Below are positions 5,226 to 12,312 of a DNA stretch of 13,148 nucleotides, piece after piece; position 1 is the stretch's first letter, and each line of letters opens with the position of its first letter. The translations under genes were made by a program, and so were the position numbers. This stretch comes from CAYGWP01 sp964353455 (GTDB lineage Bacteria > Planctomycetota > Phycisphaerae > FEN-1346), in contig CAYGWP010000116.1 of NCBI GenBank assembly GCA_964353455.1, positions 1 through 13,148 of the forward strand, in the 5' to 3' direction. The notes under the pieces were generated by a model that worked only from the letters and a program-made list of their open reading frames with translations, made no database searches and had not been told where the DNA came from.

Positions 5226-7418
5226 TTACGCGCGCTTTTCGCACGCGGCTGCACACGCCGCCGGCGTTAGCACCAGAGGCCGTCCCCGCTCGTTCAGCCG
5301 CTCGAACCTGGCGACCCCGGCCGCCTCCAGTTCCGCCACGATCTGATCAATCCGCCGGCGGCTGGTGATCCCCAGCCGTTCCACAATAGAAGCAAGCCTC
5401 ACCGATTGGCCGGTCGCGCGATGGTCCTTCATTGCGGCCTCCAGAACGGCGCGAGCCGACGAAGACAGGGCTGAATCTTTCTTCTCTTGACCGCCCAACA
5501 AAGTCCGCACCTCGGCCTCCGTCGGTTCCCAAACCTTCGACAACGGCGGCCGGACCGCAACCCGAACGACGCCCCAGTCGGCGTTCTGGATCAGAGCCTC
5601 GCCGGTCTTTAACGACGACAGTTCGTATCCGGCCCCGAGGTACCTGGCCGCGTATTCGCTTTCGGCGCTGCCGTTGGCCATGAAAACGTGCGTCGCCACG
5701 TTTTCGCGGACCGAGGCCATGCTGTAGGAAAAGTCCCGGCTCGACTGGGAGATCGCCATGAGTCCGATGCCATACTTACGGCCCTCCCTGGCGATCCGTT
5801 CGAGGGCAAGTTCGACTTTCTCAGCCGTTTCTTTGGCCTCGTCCACAACGCCCTTCCGGATGAACCGAATCGCTTCATCGATCGCGACCAAGAGACGGAG
5901 ACGCGCTGATTCGCCGAACGCGCGGGCCTCAAACAGGGCATCGAGTATCCTCGATGCCCATTCACATCGCGCCCGGTCGTCGAGACCCTTGAGGCTCACG
6001 ACGTGCCGGCCTACGGCGAGTTCCCGGAGGTCGGCCGGCAAGGGCTTTCCGAGTCCCTGGCCGATGCCGTAGTATGTAAAGTTAAGACTCCTCGCTTGGC
6101 TCGGATCCAGACCGAACTCCTTGTACCGGCCCAGGATCTCGCCTCTGTCTTCCGGCAAGAGAAGGCCGGTCCATTGGCCGCGCGGGTCCAGGATAACGAT
6201 ATTCACGTCCTCGCAGGTGGCCGCGCCCTCCAGGACGACTCGCCCGAGATAGGACTTGCCCGAACCTGTGCGGCCACTGATCAGCGCGTGCCCCAGCCGC
6301 TGCAATGGCAACTCCCAGGGGCTCGCTTTCGCTCCGTTGGGGCTTATCACGTGGCCTATCCATATCGGCATGGTACCTGGCGGGGATGGCGCGGGCGTGA
6401 TGCGGCTTGCGGTCGGGACGCGTTCGAGGCGGCTGAGGAAGTTCCGGACAACACGGGCAGAGACGAGTTTCTGCTCATCCTGAACGGCGCCGCCCAACAA
6501 TATGTCGCGGTGGGGAAAGACCATGACTTGCTGTTCGACCGCCCGGCGGAGGGGTTCGAACTCCGGTCCCAGCCGGTCCAGTTGTCGGGGGCACAGGACC
6601 CCGCCCGCCCACCGCGTCAGAAGCGAAACGCCCGGCGTATCAACCTCTTCAATGTAAATCTGGAGTTTTCCGCCCTGGAATTTCTGCTGAATCTGATACT
6701 GGTGGACGTCCCGCAGTTCCTTGACGACGGCCCGCAGAACGTCAGCGAACTCCGCGGCGCGGTCAGCAACTTGAACGTTGGAGCAGCAGGCAAACAGGAG
6801 ACAGGTGGCCGCCCCCTTCTGGAGGTATTCCCTTTCGAGATGTTGCTCCGCCGCCAGCCGGTCGGTCAGTCTCCGTCGTTCGGCCAGGATCGTTTCGATA
6901 CGACCCTGGGTGGTGCCGATCCGCTCCCTCAGGCCCCGCTCCAGAATAGGTGACCGGCCCCGGTCCAAGCGTAAGAGGTCTTCGTCCTGTTTCTTTGCCG
7001 CCTGGAGGGTTTCGAGTTCCGCGGCCAGTTGATCCAGGCGGTCTGCCACATCATCCGCGCCCGGTTCATCCCCTTTACTGACCTGGCGGAACCGTTTCTC
7101 GGCGATCCGCTTTCGGGCCAAGCCCGGTGTGATATCGGGAAACGCGGAGAGCAGCAGATGCACTTCGCCAAACCGCGTCGTCAGGTCGGCGTCGAAGGCC
7201 GCCAGATCCCGCGTGTACAACTCGCCCTGCTCGCCCATCGCCTTAAGGCGATAGTACTTCGTGCCCCGGAGCAAGGCCCATTCCGCCACCGCGACCACCG
7301 ACACCTCCAGACGGTGTTCCTCGTGCCACCAGAGCTCCATGCGGAGGTCGCAATCCAGGGTTCCGATTCTCCGAAAGCCCTCCGCAACCAGAACGTCATG
7401 GCAGTAGTCGGCGGCCAC
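5226..7418 (-). CDS. HerA/FtsK-type ATPase with coiled coil and winged helix
   Basis: This 730-residue protein is the last gene of the operon. The ATPase core resembles the HerA/FtsK superfamily of hexameric DNA or protein translocases: Walker A GRTGSGKS (382-389), an ILDPRGQW strand after it, Walker B LLVAIDEA with Asp514-Glu515, and the typical REGRKYGIGLMAISQSS segment with a following VATHVFMANGSAESEYAARY. Before the core are an unrecognised alpha/beta domain (1-110) and a charged coiled coil (about 121-200). After it, about 665-720, a winged-helix-like segment (LASIVERLGITSRRRIDQIV) suggests DNA binding. No nuclease domain is seen, unlike HerA-NurA pairs or HerA-nuclease defence systems. 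The GTG start at 7418 has GGGAG five bases upstream and overlaps the preceding gene by 23 bp, so the two are coupled. Confidence 0.85.
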   Translation of the reverse strand: MAADYCHDVLVAEGFRRIGTLDCDLRMELWWHEEHRLEVSVVAVAEWALLRGTKYYRLKAMGEQGELYTRDLAAFDADLTTRFGEVHLLLSAFPDITPGLARKRIAEKRFRQVSKGDEPGADDVADRLDQLAAELETLQAAKKQDEDLLRLDRGRSPILERGLRERIGTTQGRIETILAERRRLTDRLAAEQHLEREYLQKGAATCLLFACCSNVQVADRAAEFADVLRAVVKELRDVHQYQIQQKFQGGKLQIYIEEVDTPGVSLLTRWAGGVLCPRQLDRLGPEFEPLRRAVEQQVMVFPHRDILLGGAVQDEQKLVSARVVRNFLSRLERVPTASRITPAPSPPGTMPIWIGHVISPNGAKASPWELPLQRLGHALISGRTGSGKSYLGRVVLEGAATCEDVNIVILDPRGQWTGLLLPEDRGEILGRYKEFGLDPSQARSLNFTYYGIGQGLGKPLPADLRELAVGRHVVSLKGLDDRARCEWASRILDALFEARAFGESARLRLLVAIDEAIRFIRKGVVDEAKETAEKVELALERIAREGRKYGIGLMAISQSSRDFSYSMASVRENVATHVFMANGSAESEYAARYLGAGYELSSLKTGEALIQNADWGVVRVAVRPPLSKVWEPTEAEVRTLLGGQEKKDSALSSSARAVLEAAMKDHRATGQSVRLASIVERLGITSRRRIDQIVAELEAAGVARFERLNERGRPLVLTPAACAAACEKRA

Positions 7419-7941
7419 GGTCGCTCCCTTCTGTCAACTGCTTGGCCATCCGGGAAAGTTTTCCCGCGACACGCCACTGGACGATCTGCGCCACCGCCCC
7501 CATGATCGAGCCGTTCTCGCAAGGGGGCGGCGGGAGGACTTTCAACAGCGCGCCGTAGACGTTCATCAGCCGTTCAAAGGCCACCTTATCCTCCACCAGG
7601 CGGTCCTGATGCGCCAGTCGCTCATCGAGCAACCTCAAACATGCATCGCAGACGCTCAGGCCCTTTTCCGCAAAACCTAACCGACAGTTGCGACACAAAG
7701 GGCGATGGCAGATGGCGCAGAACCCTTCACAAGTCGCGCAGCATTGCTGTCCGCACTGAACACACCGGCCCCGGACGTCCTGCACTTTCTCGATCGGCCT
7801 TCGACACGACGGGCAATTGTGGAAGCCTGTGGTCTGGGATTCCTCGACGTTTCCCTGCCCGTCGTCGGCGATCCCTTCGATGCGCTCGGAGAGTACCCGT
7901 CCCTCCAGATCGGTATTGATGATGCGCCTGCGGATTCTCAC
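7396..7941 (-). CDS. Cysteine-rich multi-zinc-finger protein
   Basis: In this 181-residue protein 13 cysteines fall between residues 43 and 101. They are arranged as CPSC (43-46), CVQC (60-63), C67/C68 and C71, CAIC (75-78), CRNC (83-86) and CDAC (98-101). The first two pairs can make a zinc ribbon. The later four pairs, CxxC-x3-CxxC-x4-CxxC-x11-CxxC, could form a cross-braced fold of the FYVE/RING/B-box kind, but I cannot assign one. A helical C-terminal region (102-175) follows, without clear membrane segments. It starts with GTG overlapping the previous stop (GTGA), so translation is coupled to the membrane zinc protein. It probably acts as an adaptor binding protein, lipid or nucleic acid. 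Function is unknown. Confidence 0.75.
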   Translation of the reverse strand: MRIRRRIINTDLEGRVLSERIEGIADDGQGNVEESQTTGFHNCPSCRRPIEKVQDVRGRCVQCGQQCCATCEGFCAICHRPLCRNCRLGFAEKGLSVCDACLRLLDERLAHQDRLVEDKVAFERLMNVYGALLKVLPPPPCENGSIMGAVAQIVQWRVAGKLSRMAKQLTEGSDRGRRLLP

Positions 7942-8624
7942 AGGTCCCCTCCTTCCGGGGGAAACTCGCCGGGAGACTCTTCGTCGCCCGGGCCGAATCC
8001 GAACCCATCTCCGAAGTCCCCAAACGGGTCCGACAGGGCTTCGTCGAACAGATGTGAAGTCAACTCCGGTACAACGTCCACCGGCGTGAGAGGAGCAACC
8101 TCCGGGGCAAATGCAGTGTCTTCTGGAACAGCGGGAGACTCTTTCGGTACCAAGCCGCCTTTGACCTCATCGAACGTGAAGTCGGCCTGAACCTTCGCCT
8201 CCTTAGGCTGCTCTGGGGAAGCGAAAAGACTCGCCGGTCCAAACTGCCGGCTGGGTCCTTCCATGCTGCGACCCTGCGGAGCCCTCCCCTGTACCGGTGG
8301 ACCCGGGTCCGGTTGTGGCGCCGCCGGCTGTGGCGGTCGCTGCACGGGCCTGTAGGCCGGACTGCCCGATTCTCCCGGCAACTCGTGCATCATGTGGTAC
8401 GCGGGTTCGTCCTTCTGGACCTCGGTCCCACACAACCCGCATCGCCGTGTGTCTGCGACGGCCCCGAGGATGATGGCTGCCGGCACCAACAGAATCATGC
8501 CAGTGGCCGCGGCTGCCAGGGAACCCAGCACGCCGCCGGCAACCGAAAAGGCCGGAAACGGTCTGCCGGTCCCCCCATCCTCTGCACGATGCATCCGCGT
8601 CTTACAACCCTCGCAAACGAACAT
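7938..8624 (-). CDS. Membrane protein with split CxxC zinc ribbon and acidic tail
   Basis: This 228-residue protein begins MFVCEGC (Cys4, Cys7), followed by a hydrophobic Gly/Ala/Leu stretch (about 25-56) and then RRCGLC (Cys62, Cys65). Two CxxC knuckles flanking a hydrophobic segment recall the LITAF-type domain, in which a zinc ribbon anchors a membrane-inserted helix. The resemblance is by layout only. Residues about 75-228 are low complexity: first Pro/Gln-rich, then acidic with Asp-Pro-Phe-Gly repeats near the end (SDPFGDFGDGFGFGPG), probably disordered. The ATG at 8624 is preceded by AGGAGG seven bases upstream; an ATG at 8642 lies before that site and is rejected. It follows the small membrane protein by 14 bp. 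A membrane platform for the other zinc protein or the ATPases is a reasonable guess. Confidence 0.7.
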   Translation of the reverse strand: MFVCEGCKTRMHRAEDGGTGRPFPAFSVAGGVLGSLAAAATGMILLVPAAIILGAVADTRRCGLCGTEVQKDEPAYHMMHELPGESGSPAYRPVQRPPQPAAPQPDPGPPVQGRAPQGRSMEGPSRQFGPASLFASPEQPKEAKVQADFTFDEVKGGLVPKESPAVPEDTAFAPEVAPLTPVDVVPELTSHLFDEALSDPFGDFGDGFGFGPGDEESPGEFPPEGGDL

Positions 8625-8631
8625 GGGTCTC

Positions 8632-8637
8632 CCTCCT
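8632..8637 (-). promoter_or_regulatory. Ribosome binding site deciding the zinc-ribbon membrane protein start
   Basis: On the minus strand AGGAGG lies seven bases before the ATG at 8624. It sits inside the frame that would begin at 8642, which shows the downstream ATG is the real start. Confidence 0.65.
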
Positions 8638-8638
8638 G

Positions 8639-8884
8639 TCATGGATCCCGGTGCGGGTTATCCCGACGGCCGCCTCTGCCGTTCCGCGAACCTGGGAGTG
8701 CATCCTTCACTCCTCCGGCCAGCCAGCAGGCCACCATGACGAACGCCAGAAGCGCCATCCACCAGGTAGGAAACGCCGTCCCGCAGAAACTGAGGATCAG
8801 CGCCGCTCCAACCACTCCCACCACAAACGGCGCCGCCCACCGAAGGATACGGGCGATCAGAATCAGCCAGAGCAACGGTTCCAT
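8639..8884 (-). CDS. Small two-helix membrane protein
   Basis: This 81-residue protein has two hydrophobic segments (about 4-32 and 38-59), the first with Gly/Ala packing residues, the second rich in Trp, Leu and Val, and a basic hydrophilic tail (Arg/Gly/Asn-rich, 62-81). By the positive-inside rule the tail is likely cytoplasmic. No family is recognised. GGGAGG precedes the ATG by five bases, a strong ribosome site, which supports a real gene despite its size. The stop is 14 bp before the next membrane protein, so the pair may form one membrane complex. A 77-bp gap (8885-8961) separates it from the radical-SAM gene, the largest gap in the operon, without an obvious promoter. Confidence 0.7.
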   Translation of the reverse strand: MEPLLWLILIARILRWAAPFVVGVVGAALILSFCGTAFPTWWMALLAFVMVACWLAGGVKDALPGSRNGRGGRRDNPHRDP

Positions 8885-8961
8885 CTCATCCTCCCTTTCT
8901 CAGGCGGCCACGGAGCGATAACGCGGCGTCGGTCTACGCAGTCGCGCCGCAGTCTTCACTC

Positions 8962-9627
8962 CTACCTGTTCCTGCGACCCGACTGCTGCCTGGCGCCCGA
9001 TTCCATGCCAAACGCATCGTCCTTCCAACCCACCGGCGGTATGCCCAGGACTTCCAGCGTCCCGTTAGCCTGCATGCGTATCTCGAAGTCCTGTCCAAGC
9101 GGCTGGTTCCAAACCTCAATCATGCTGGCATAGCGGCTTGTCAGGGCAAGGAGCCGCTGGTTGTCCGATCCGCGCCAGGGTCTCTGCGTCGACAGGTTGC
9201 GGCGGTAGGGTCCGTCCATGAGAAGGTCAGTCGAATACATCAACCACATCGCGTATGGCTCGACTCCTGAAATCAGCTGCTCGACCGTAAATCCGGAATA
9301 GGTCATGACGCTCAGACCCGCGCGCCGAACCCGTTGGGCGAGCACGGCCAGCGACTGCGCCTGCGCGAACGGCTCGCCCCCGACGAACGTCACGCCTTCA
9401 ATACCGGTCGTAGCCAGAATGCGGCGTTCGAGATTCTCGATCGTCATCCAGGTCGCGTCCACGAACGGCAAGTATTGCGGGTTGTGGCAACCAGGACACC
9501 GAAGAGGGCAGCCCTGGCCCCAGATCACAAACCGTTCGCCGGGACCAAGCACGTGACATCGCTCAACCATGTGCGCGACGTTCACGGCATCCGGCCTCGA
9601 CAGTTCACCTCGCGCCTGCTCGTTCAT
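8962..9627 (-). CDS. Radical-SAM 4Fe-4S activase-like protein (NrdG/PflA-like)
   Basis: This 221-residue protein contains the radical-SAM cluster motif CPLRCPGC (Cys40, Cys44, Cys47) in the context GQGCPLRCPGCHNP, then GGEPF (83-87), then the segment DLLMDGPY..LSTQRPWRGSDNQRL. Those features are typical of the activases of anaerobic ribonucleotide reductase and related single-cluster proteins. Such enzymes cleave S-adenosylmethionine and place a radical on a partner protein. No glycyl-radical enzyme is present in the window, so the substrate is unknown and may be another operon product. The extra C-terminal 50 residues (EIRMQANGTLEVLG...) are not part of the minimal fold. The start ATG at 9627 overlaps the previous stop as ATGA, and GGGAGG lies just upstream. 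Length and motifs are intact. Confidence 0.88.
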   Translation of the reverse strand: MNEQARGELSRPDAVNVAHMVERCHVLGPGERFVIWGQGCPLRCPGCHNPQYLPFVDATWMTIENLERRILATTGIEGVTFVGGEPFAQAQSLAVLAQRVRRAGLSVMTYSGFTVEQLISGVEPYAMWLMYSTDLLMDGPYRRNLSTQRPWRGSDNQRLLALTSRYASMIEVWNQPLGQDFEIRMQANGTLEVLGIPPVGWKDDAFGMESGARQQSGRRNR

Positions 9628-10769
9628 CTCGCACCTCCCACGGCAATCTTGGCAGCATGCTGCTGCATCACGCCACCAGGGCTGCCACTCCCCCAGTCAG
9701 TCATCTTCAGTTCCACGCCCTGGCGGGACAGTTCGGCCTGAAGCGACTGGATGTCCCGGACGCAGCCAGCATGGCCCTTCGCGCCGTTGACCTCCAGGTT
9801 CACCTCATCACTGTCCGGACGTACCCTGACGTTCACGTTCTTCATGGGAAAACTCGAGGCTTCCAGCACGACCGCCCCGTCCCGGTCGGTCCGGAGTTTC
9901 ACGGCGTAGCCGCAGGTTACGAGGGCTGCGCGCCAGACCTGTGTAGCCTTCTCTAGTTGCGCGGCCTTGATTTTGGGCTCATACTCGGCGTGCAGGTCGT
10001 TCATGAAACGAATCGCCTTCCGGAGAGCCGGAAGATCTTCCCGGGCAAGGGCTCCGTCGGCAGTCTCGCGTAGAGCGCCCCAAAGGTCACCAAACCGCTT
10101 CTCGTCTTCCGGAGGAAGCACGCGCGCGTTCAAACCATCCAACGCTCGCGTTGCCGCACGAAATTTGGGCACGCAGGCCTTCACGGCCCGGGCATTCTCC
10201 TCCACCCGAAGTCCGGCCTGCCGAAGCGCCTGCGCGAACCGGCCTTGCCAGACCCGGGCCCTTTCCTGCACCTCCCGTGGCGAGCCCATTCCGATGAAGG
10301 TCAGGGCTGCCGCCAATCCTTGGCGCTCATGAGCATCCACCCATCGCTGAAGGAGTACCTGGTTCTCGCTTGATTCCCAGGCCTCCCTGCACTGGCCCGC
10401 CACGGCCTCAGCCGTGCGCTGGGCTTTCGCATGGTCCTCTAGGCGCCGCTGCTGGACCCTTGTCTGTTCCTCGATGCGCCGTCGCCGTTGGGCTTCAGCA
10501 GCGTCACGATAGAGTTGGTTGAACAGGGCCCATGCCTGGCCGTAGGCATCGAAGCCGGCGTCTGGATCGCCCAGCGTGATGTATTGGTGAACGAGGTCGC
10601 GCGCGGCCCGGGCGCGCGCCAGCGCCTCGTTGCCCAGGTAGCGCCCGACGAAAGAACCATTTCGTTCCAGCCACGTGTCCTGTCGTATGGCAAACTGGCC
10701 CAGGTCCGCCAGCCGCGTAGGCGTGGGGTCGTAGACAAACCGCCAGGTTCCTCGCTTCGGTCCGGACAT
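9624..10769 (-). CDS. Coiled-coil protein with small C-terminal domain
   Basis: This 381-residue protein is largely alpha-helical. Residues about 84-125 are a highly charged Arg/Gln/Glu coiled coil, and helices continue to about 285. The last part (about 287-360) is a compact alpha/beta segment with KNVNVRVRPDSDEVNLEVNG and HAGCVRDIQSLQAELSRQG. That layout faintly recalls DUF2997/DUF1257 (Ycf35) proteins that accompany Ycf46-like ATPases, but I cannot establish homology by eye. There is no signal peptide or membrane segment. AAGGAG stands seven bases before the ATG, 25 bp after the AAA+ gene, and its stop overlaps the radical-SAM start. The three are likely made together, so it may be a scaffold or adaptor for the AAA+ ATPase or the radical-SAM enzyme. 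Confidence 0.7.
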   Translation of the reverse strand: MSGPKRGTWRFVYDPTPTRLADLGQFAIRQDTWLERNGSFVGRYLGNEALARARAARDLVHQYITLGDPDAGFDAYGQAWALFNQLYRDAAEAQRRRRIEEQTRVQQRRLEDHAKAQRTAEAVAGQCREAWESSENQVLLQRWVDAHERQGLAAALTFIGMGSPREVQERARVWQGRFAQALRQAGLRVEENARAVKACVPKFRAATRALDGLNARVLPPEDEKRFGDLWGALRETADGALAREDLPALRKAIRFMNDLHAEYEPKIKAAQLEKATQVWRAALVTCGYAVKLRTDRDGAVVLEASSFPMKNVNVRVRPDSDEVNLEVNGAKGHAGCVRDIQSLQAELSRQGVELKMTDWGSGSPGGVMQQHAAKIAVGGAR

Positions 10770-10794
10770 GGGCAGGCTCCTTTCATCAAACCGT

Positions 10795-12303
10795 TCACGA
10801 CGCGGGTCTCGCGTTCGCTTTTCCCCACCGCCGCAGCGCCTCGATCTCGTCGCGCATCTGGTCCGCGAGCGGCAGGATCCTCGTCGTCGCGGCCTCCAGA
10901 TCCTGTGCGGTCAGCGGGCGCTGGTTATCGTAGAACGCTTCGTACATCGCTTCGACGATCACGGACTCGAGCTCTGCGCCGGTGTAGCGGTCGAGTCTCT
11001 TCACGAGCGCGTCGGTGATCAGGCGCGCCGGCTTCTGGCCGTACTTGCGGAGCAGCACCTCGAGGATGGCCTTGCGTTCTGCCGGCGTCGGCAGGTCGAC
11101 GAAAAACAGTTCGTCGAAACGCCCTTTCCGCAGGAATTCAGGAGGCAGATCCGCAATGTTGTTAGCGGTCGCAAAGATGAACACAGGCTTGGCCCGCTCC
11201 TGCATCCAGGTCAAGAAACTCCCGAACACGCGCTGCGTGACGCCGCTGTCCCCGGCCGGCCCTCTCACACCGGCGAACGCCTTTTCGATTTCGTCCACCC
11301 AGAGGACGCACGGCGCCTGAACCTCGGCCAGGGCCAGCGCCCGGCGCATCCGCTCCTCGCTCTGGCCCACCAGGGAAGCCTGGATTTTGCCCGTGTCAAG
11401 GCGAAGAAGGGCCATGTGGAGGACGTTGGCCGCCGCCTTCGCGGTGAGCGACTTGCCCACGCCGGGAGGCCCGAGCACCAGAATACCCTTGGGCATCGGC
11501 AGGCCGTAACGGGCTGCTGCCGGGCCGAAGGAGAGTTCGCGTTTCCGCAGCCACTCCTTCAGGCCCGCCAGGCCGCCGACGTCGTCCAGCGTTTCCTTCA
11601 GAGGGACGCATTCGAGCACTTCGCTGGCTTTGACCGCCTTCACCTTCTCCGCCAGAACGTCGTCCACCGCCTGCGCAGTCAACCCCTTGCGGTTCACCAC
11701 CGACATCGCCAGCGCCGACTGAATCTGCCGCGAGGTCATACCCGCGGTCGTGGATGTGAGGCGGTGGATGCCTGCCTCGTCGAGGTCGCAGGGCAGGCCC
11801 CTGGCGTTCGCCGCGATCCAGGCCGTGACGATCGCCAGGCGTTCGTCCTTGTCGGGCAGCGCGGCCTCCACGAGGGCCAGACACTCTTCCAGTTCCGCCG
11901 GCGTCGCCGGAGAGGAGGCCAGGAACACGACCGCGTTGCCGTTCTGCCTGAGCGTCCGGTAGAGGTCCTTCACGCGCCGGGCCAGAAGCACGTAGTCGAC
12001 CGCCTGGTCCATCCGCCTCGTCAGGGGGTGGAAGTCCCGGAAGACGAAAAGCGTCCGCTGGTGCTTGTATTCACCGACGGCGGCCAGAGCCTGGTCGACG
12101 TTGGTGCACCGGCCGTCTCCGGGCTGGCGGAACTGCCCCGCCGAAAGCTGCTCGAACCCGGCGATGCAGTTCCACTGGAAGACTGCGTAGCCGAGTTTCT
12201 CGGCCACCGCCTGGATGCGCGGCACTGACCTGTCTTCCTCCACGCTGTGGAGCCAGATCAGGGGGTTCTTTGCACGGACGTTCAGTTCAAGTTGGGTTTC
12301 CAT
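10795..12303 (-). CDS. Ycf46-like AAA+ ATPase
   Basis: This 502-residue protein has a complete C-terminal AAA+ module: Walker A GPPGVGKS (278-285, Lys284), Walker B VLWVDEIEKAF (Asp337, Glu338), a sensor-type FATANN strand, and FLRKGRFDELFFVDLP with the arginine-finger region. The N-terminal half (LNVRAKNPLIWLHSVEEDR onward) matches the degenerate nucleotide-binding-like domain of Ycf46-type ATPases, found in cyanobacteria, plastids and many bacteria and linked to stress or carbon responses. Such ATPases act as ring-shaped unfoldases or remodellers. There is no protease domain and no membrane segment. GAGGAG lies three bases before the ATG, itself 9 bp after the previous stop, so the two genes are co-translated. 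The partner substrate is unknown; the neighbours are the best candidates. Confidence 0.88.
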   Translation of the reverse strand: METQLELNVRAKNPLIWLHSVEEDRSVPRIQAVAEKLGYAVFQWNCIAGFEQLSAGQFRQPGDGRCTNVDQALAAVGEYKHQRTLFVFRDFHPLTRRMDQAVDYVLLARRVKDLYRTLRQNGNAVVFLASSPATPAELEECLALVEAALPDKDERLAIVTAWIAANARGLPCDLDEAGIHRLTSTTAGMTSRQIQSALAMSVVNRKGLTAQAVDDVLAEKVKAVKASEVLECVPLKETLDDVGGLAGLKEWLRKRELSFGPAAARYGLPMPKGILVLGPPGVGKSLTAKAAANVLHMALLRLDTGKIQASLVGQSEERMRRALALAEVQAPCVLWVDEIEKAFAGVRGPAGDSGVTQRVFGSFLTWMQERAKPVFIFATANNIADLPPEFLRKGRFDELFFVDLPTPAERKAILEVLLRKYGQKPARLITDALVKRLDRYTGAELESVIVEAMYEAFYDNQRPLTAQDLEAATTRILPLADQMRDEIEALRRWGKANARPAS

Positions 12304-12312
12304 GGGCTCCTC

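Noticed and set aside
4991..5254. Minus-strand ORF of 87 residues between the operon and the HTH gene
   Set aside because: It overlaps both neighbours, is Arg/Lys/Cys-rich without a pattern, and has no convincing ribosome site.
6003..6953. Plus-strand open frame opposite the HerA-like ATPase
   Set aside because: It is antisense to the ATPase core and coiled coil, with no recognisable motif and no ribosome site.
10768..12228. Long plus-strand open frame opposite the AAA+ ATPase
   Set aside because: It is the antisense of a gene with intact Walker motifs, its translation is Arg/His-rich without domains, and high GC makes such shadows common.
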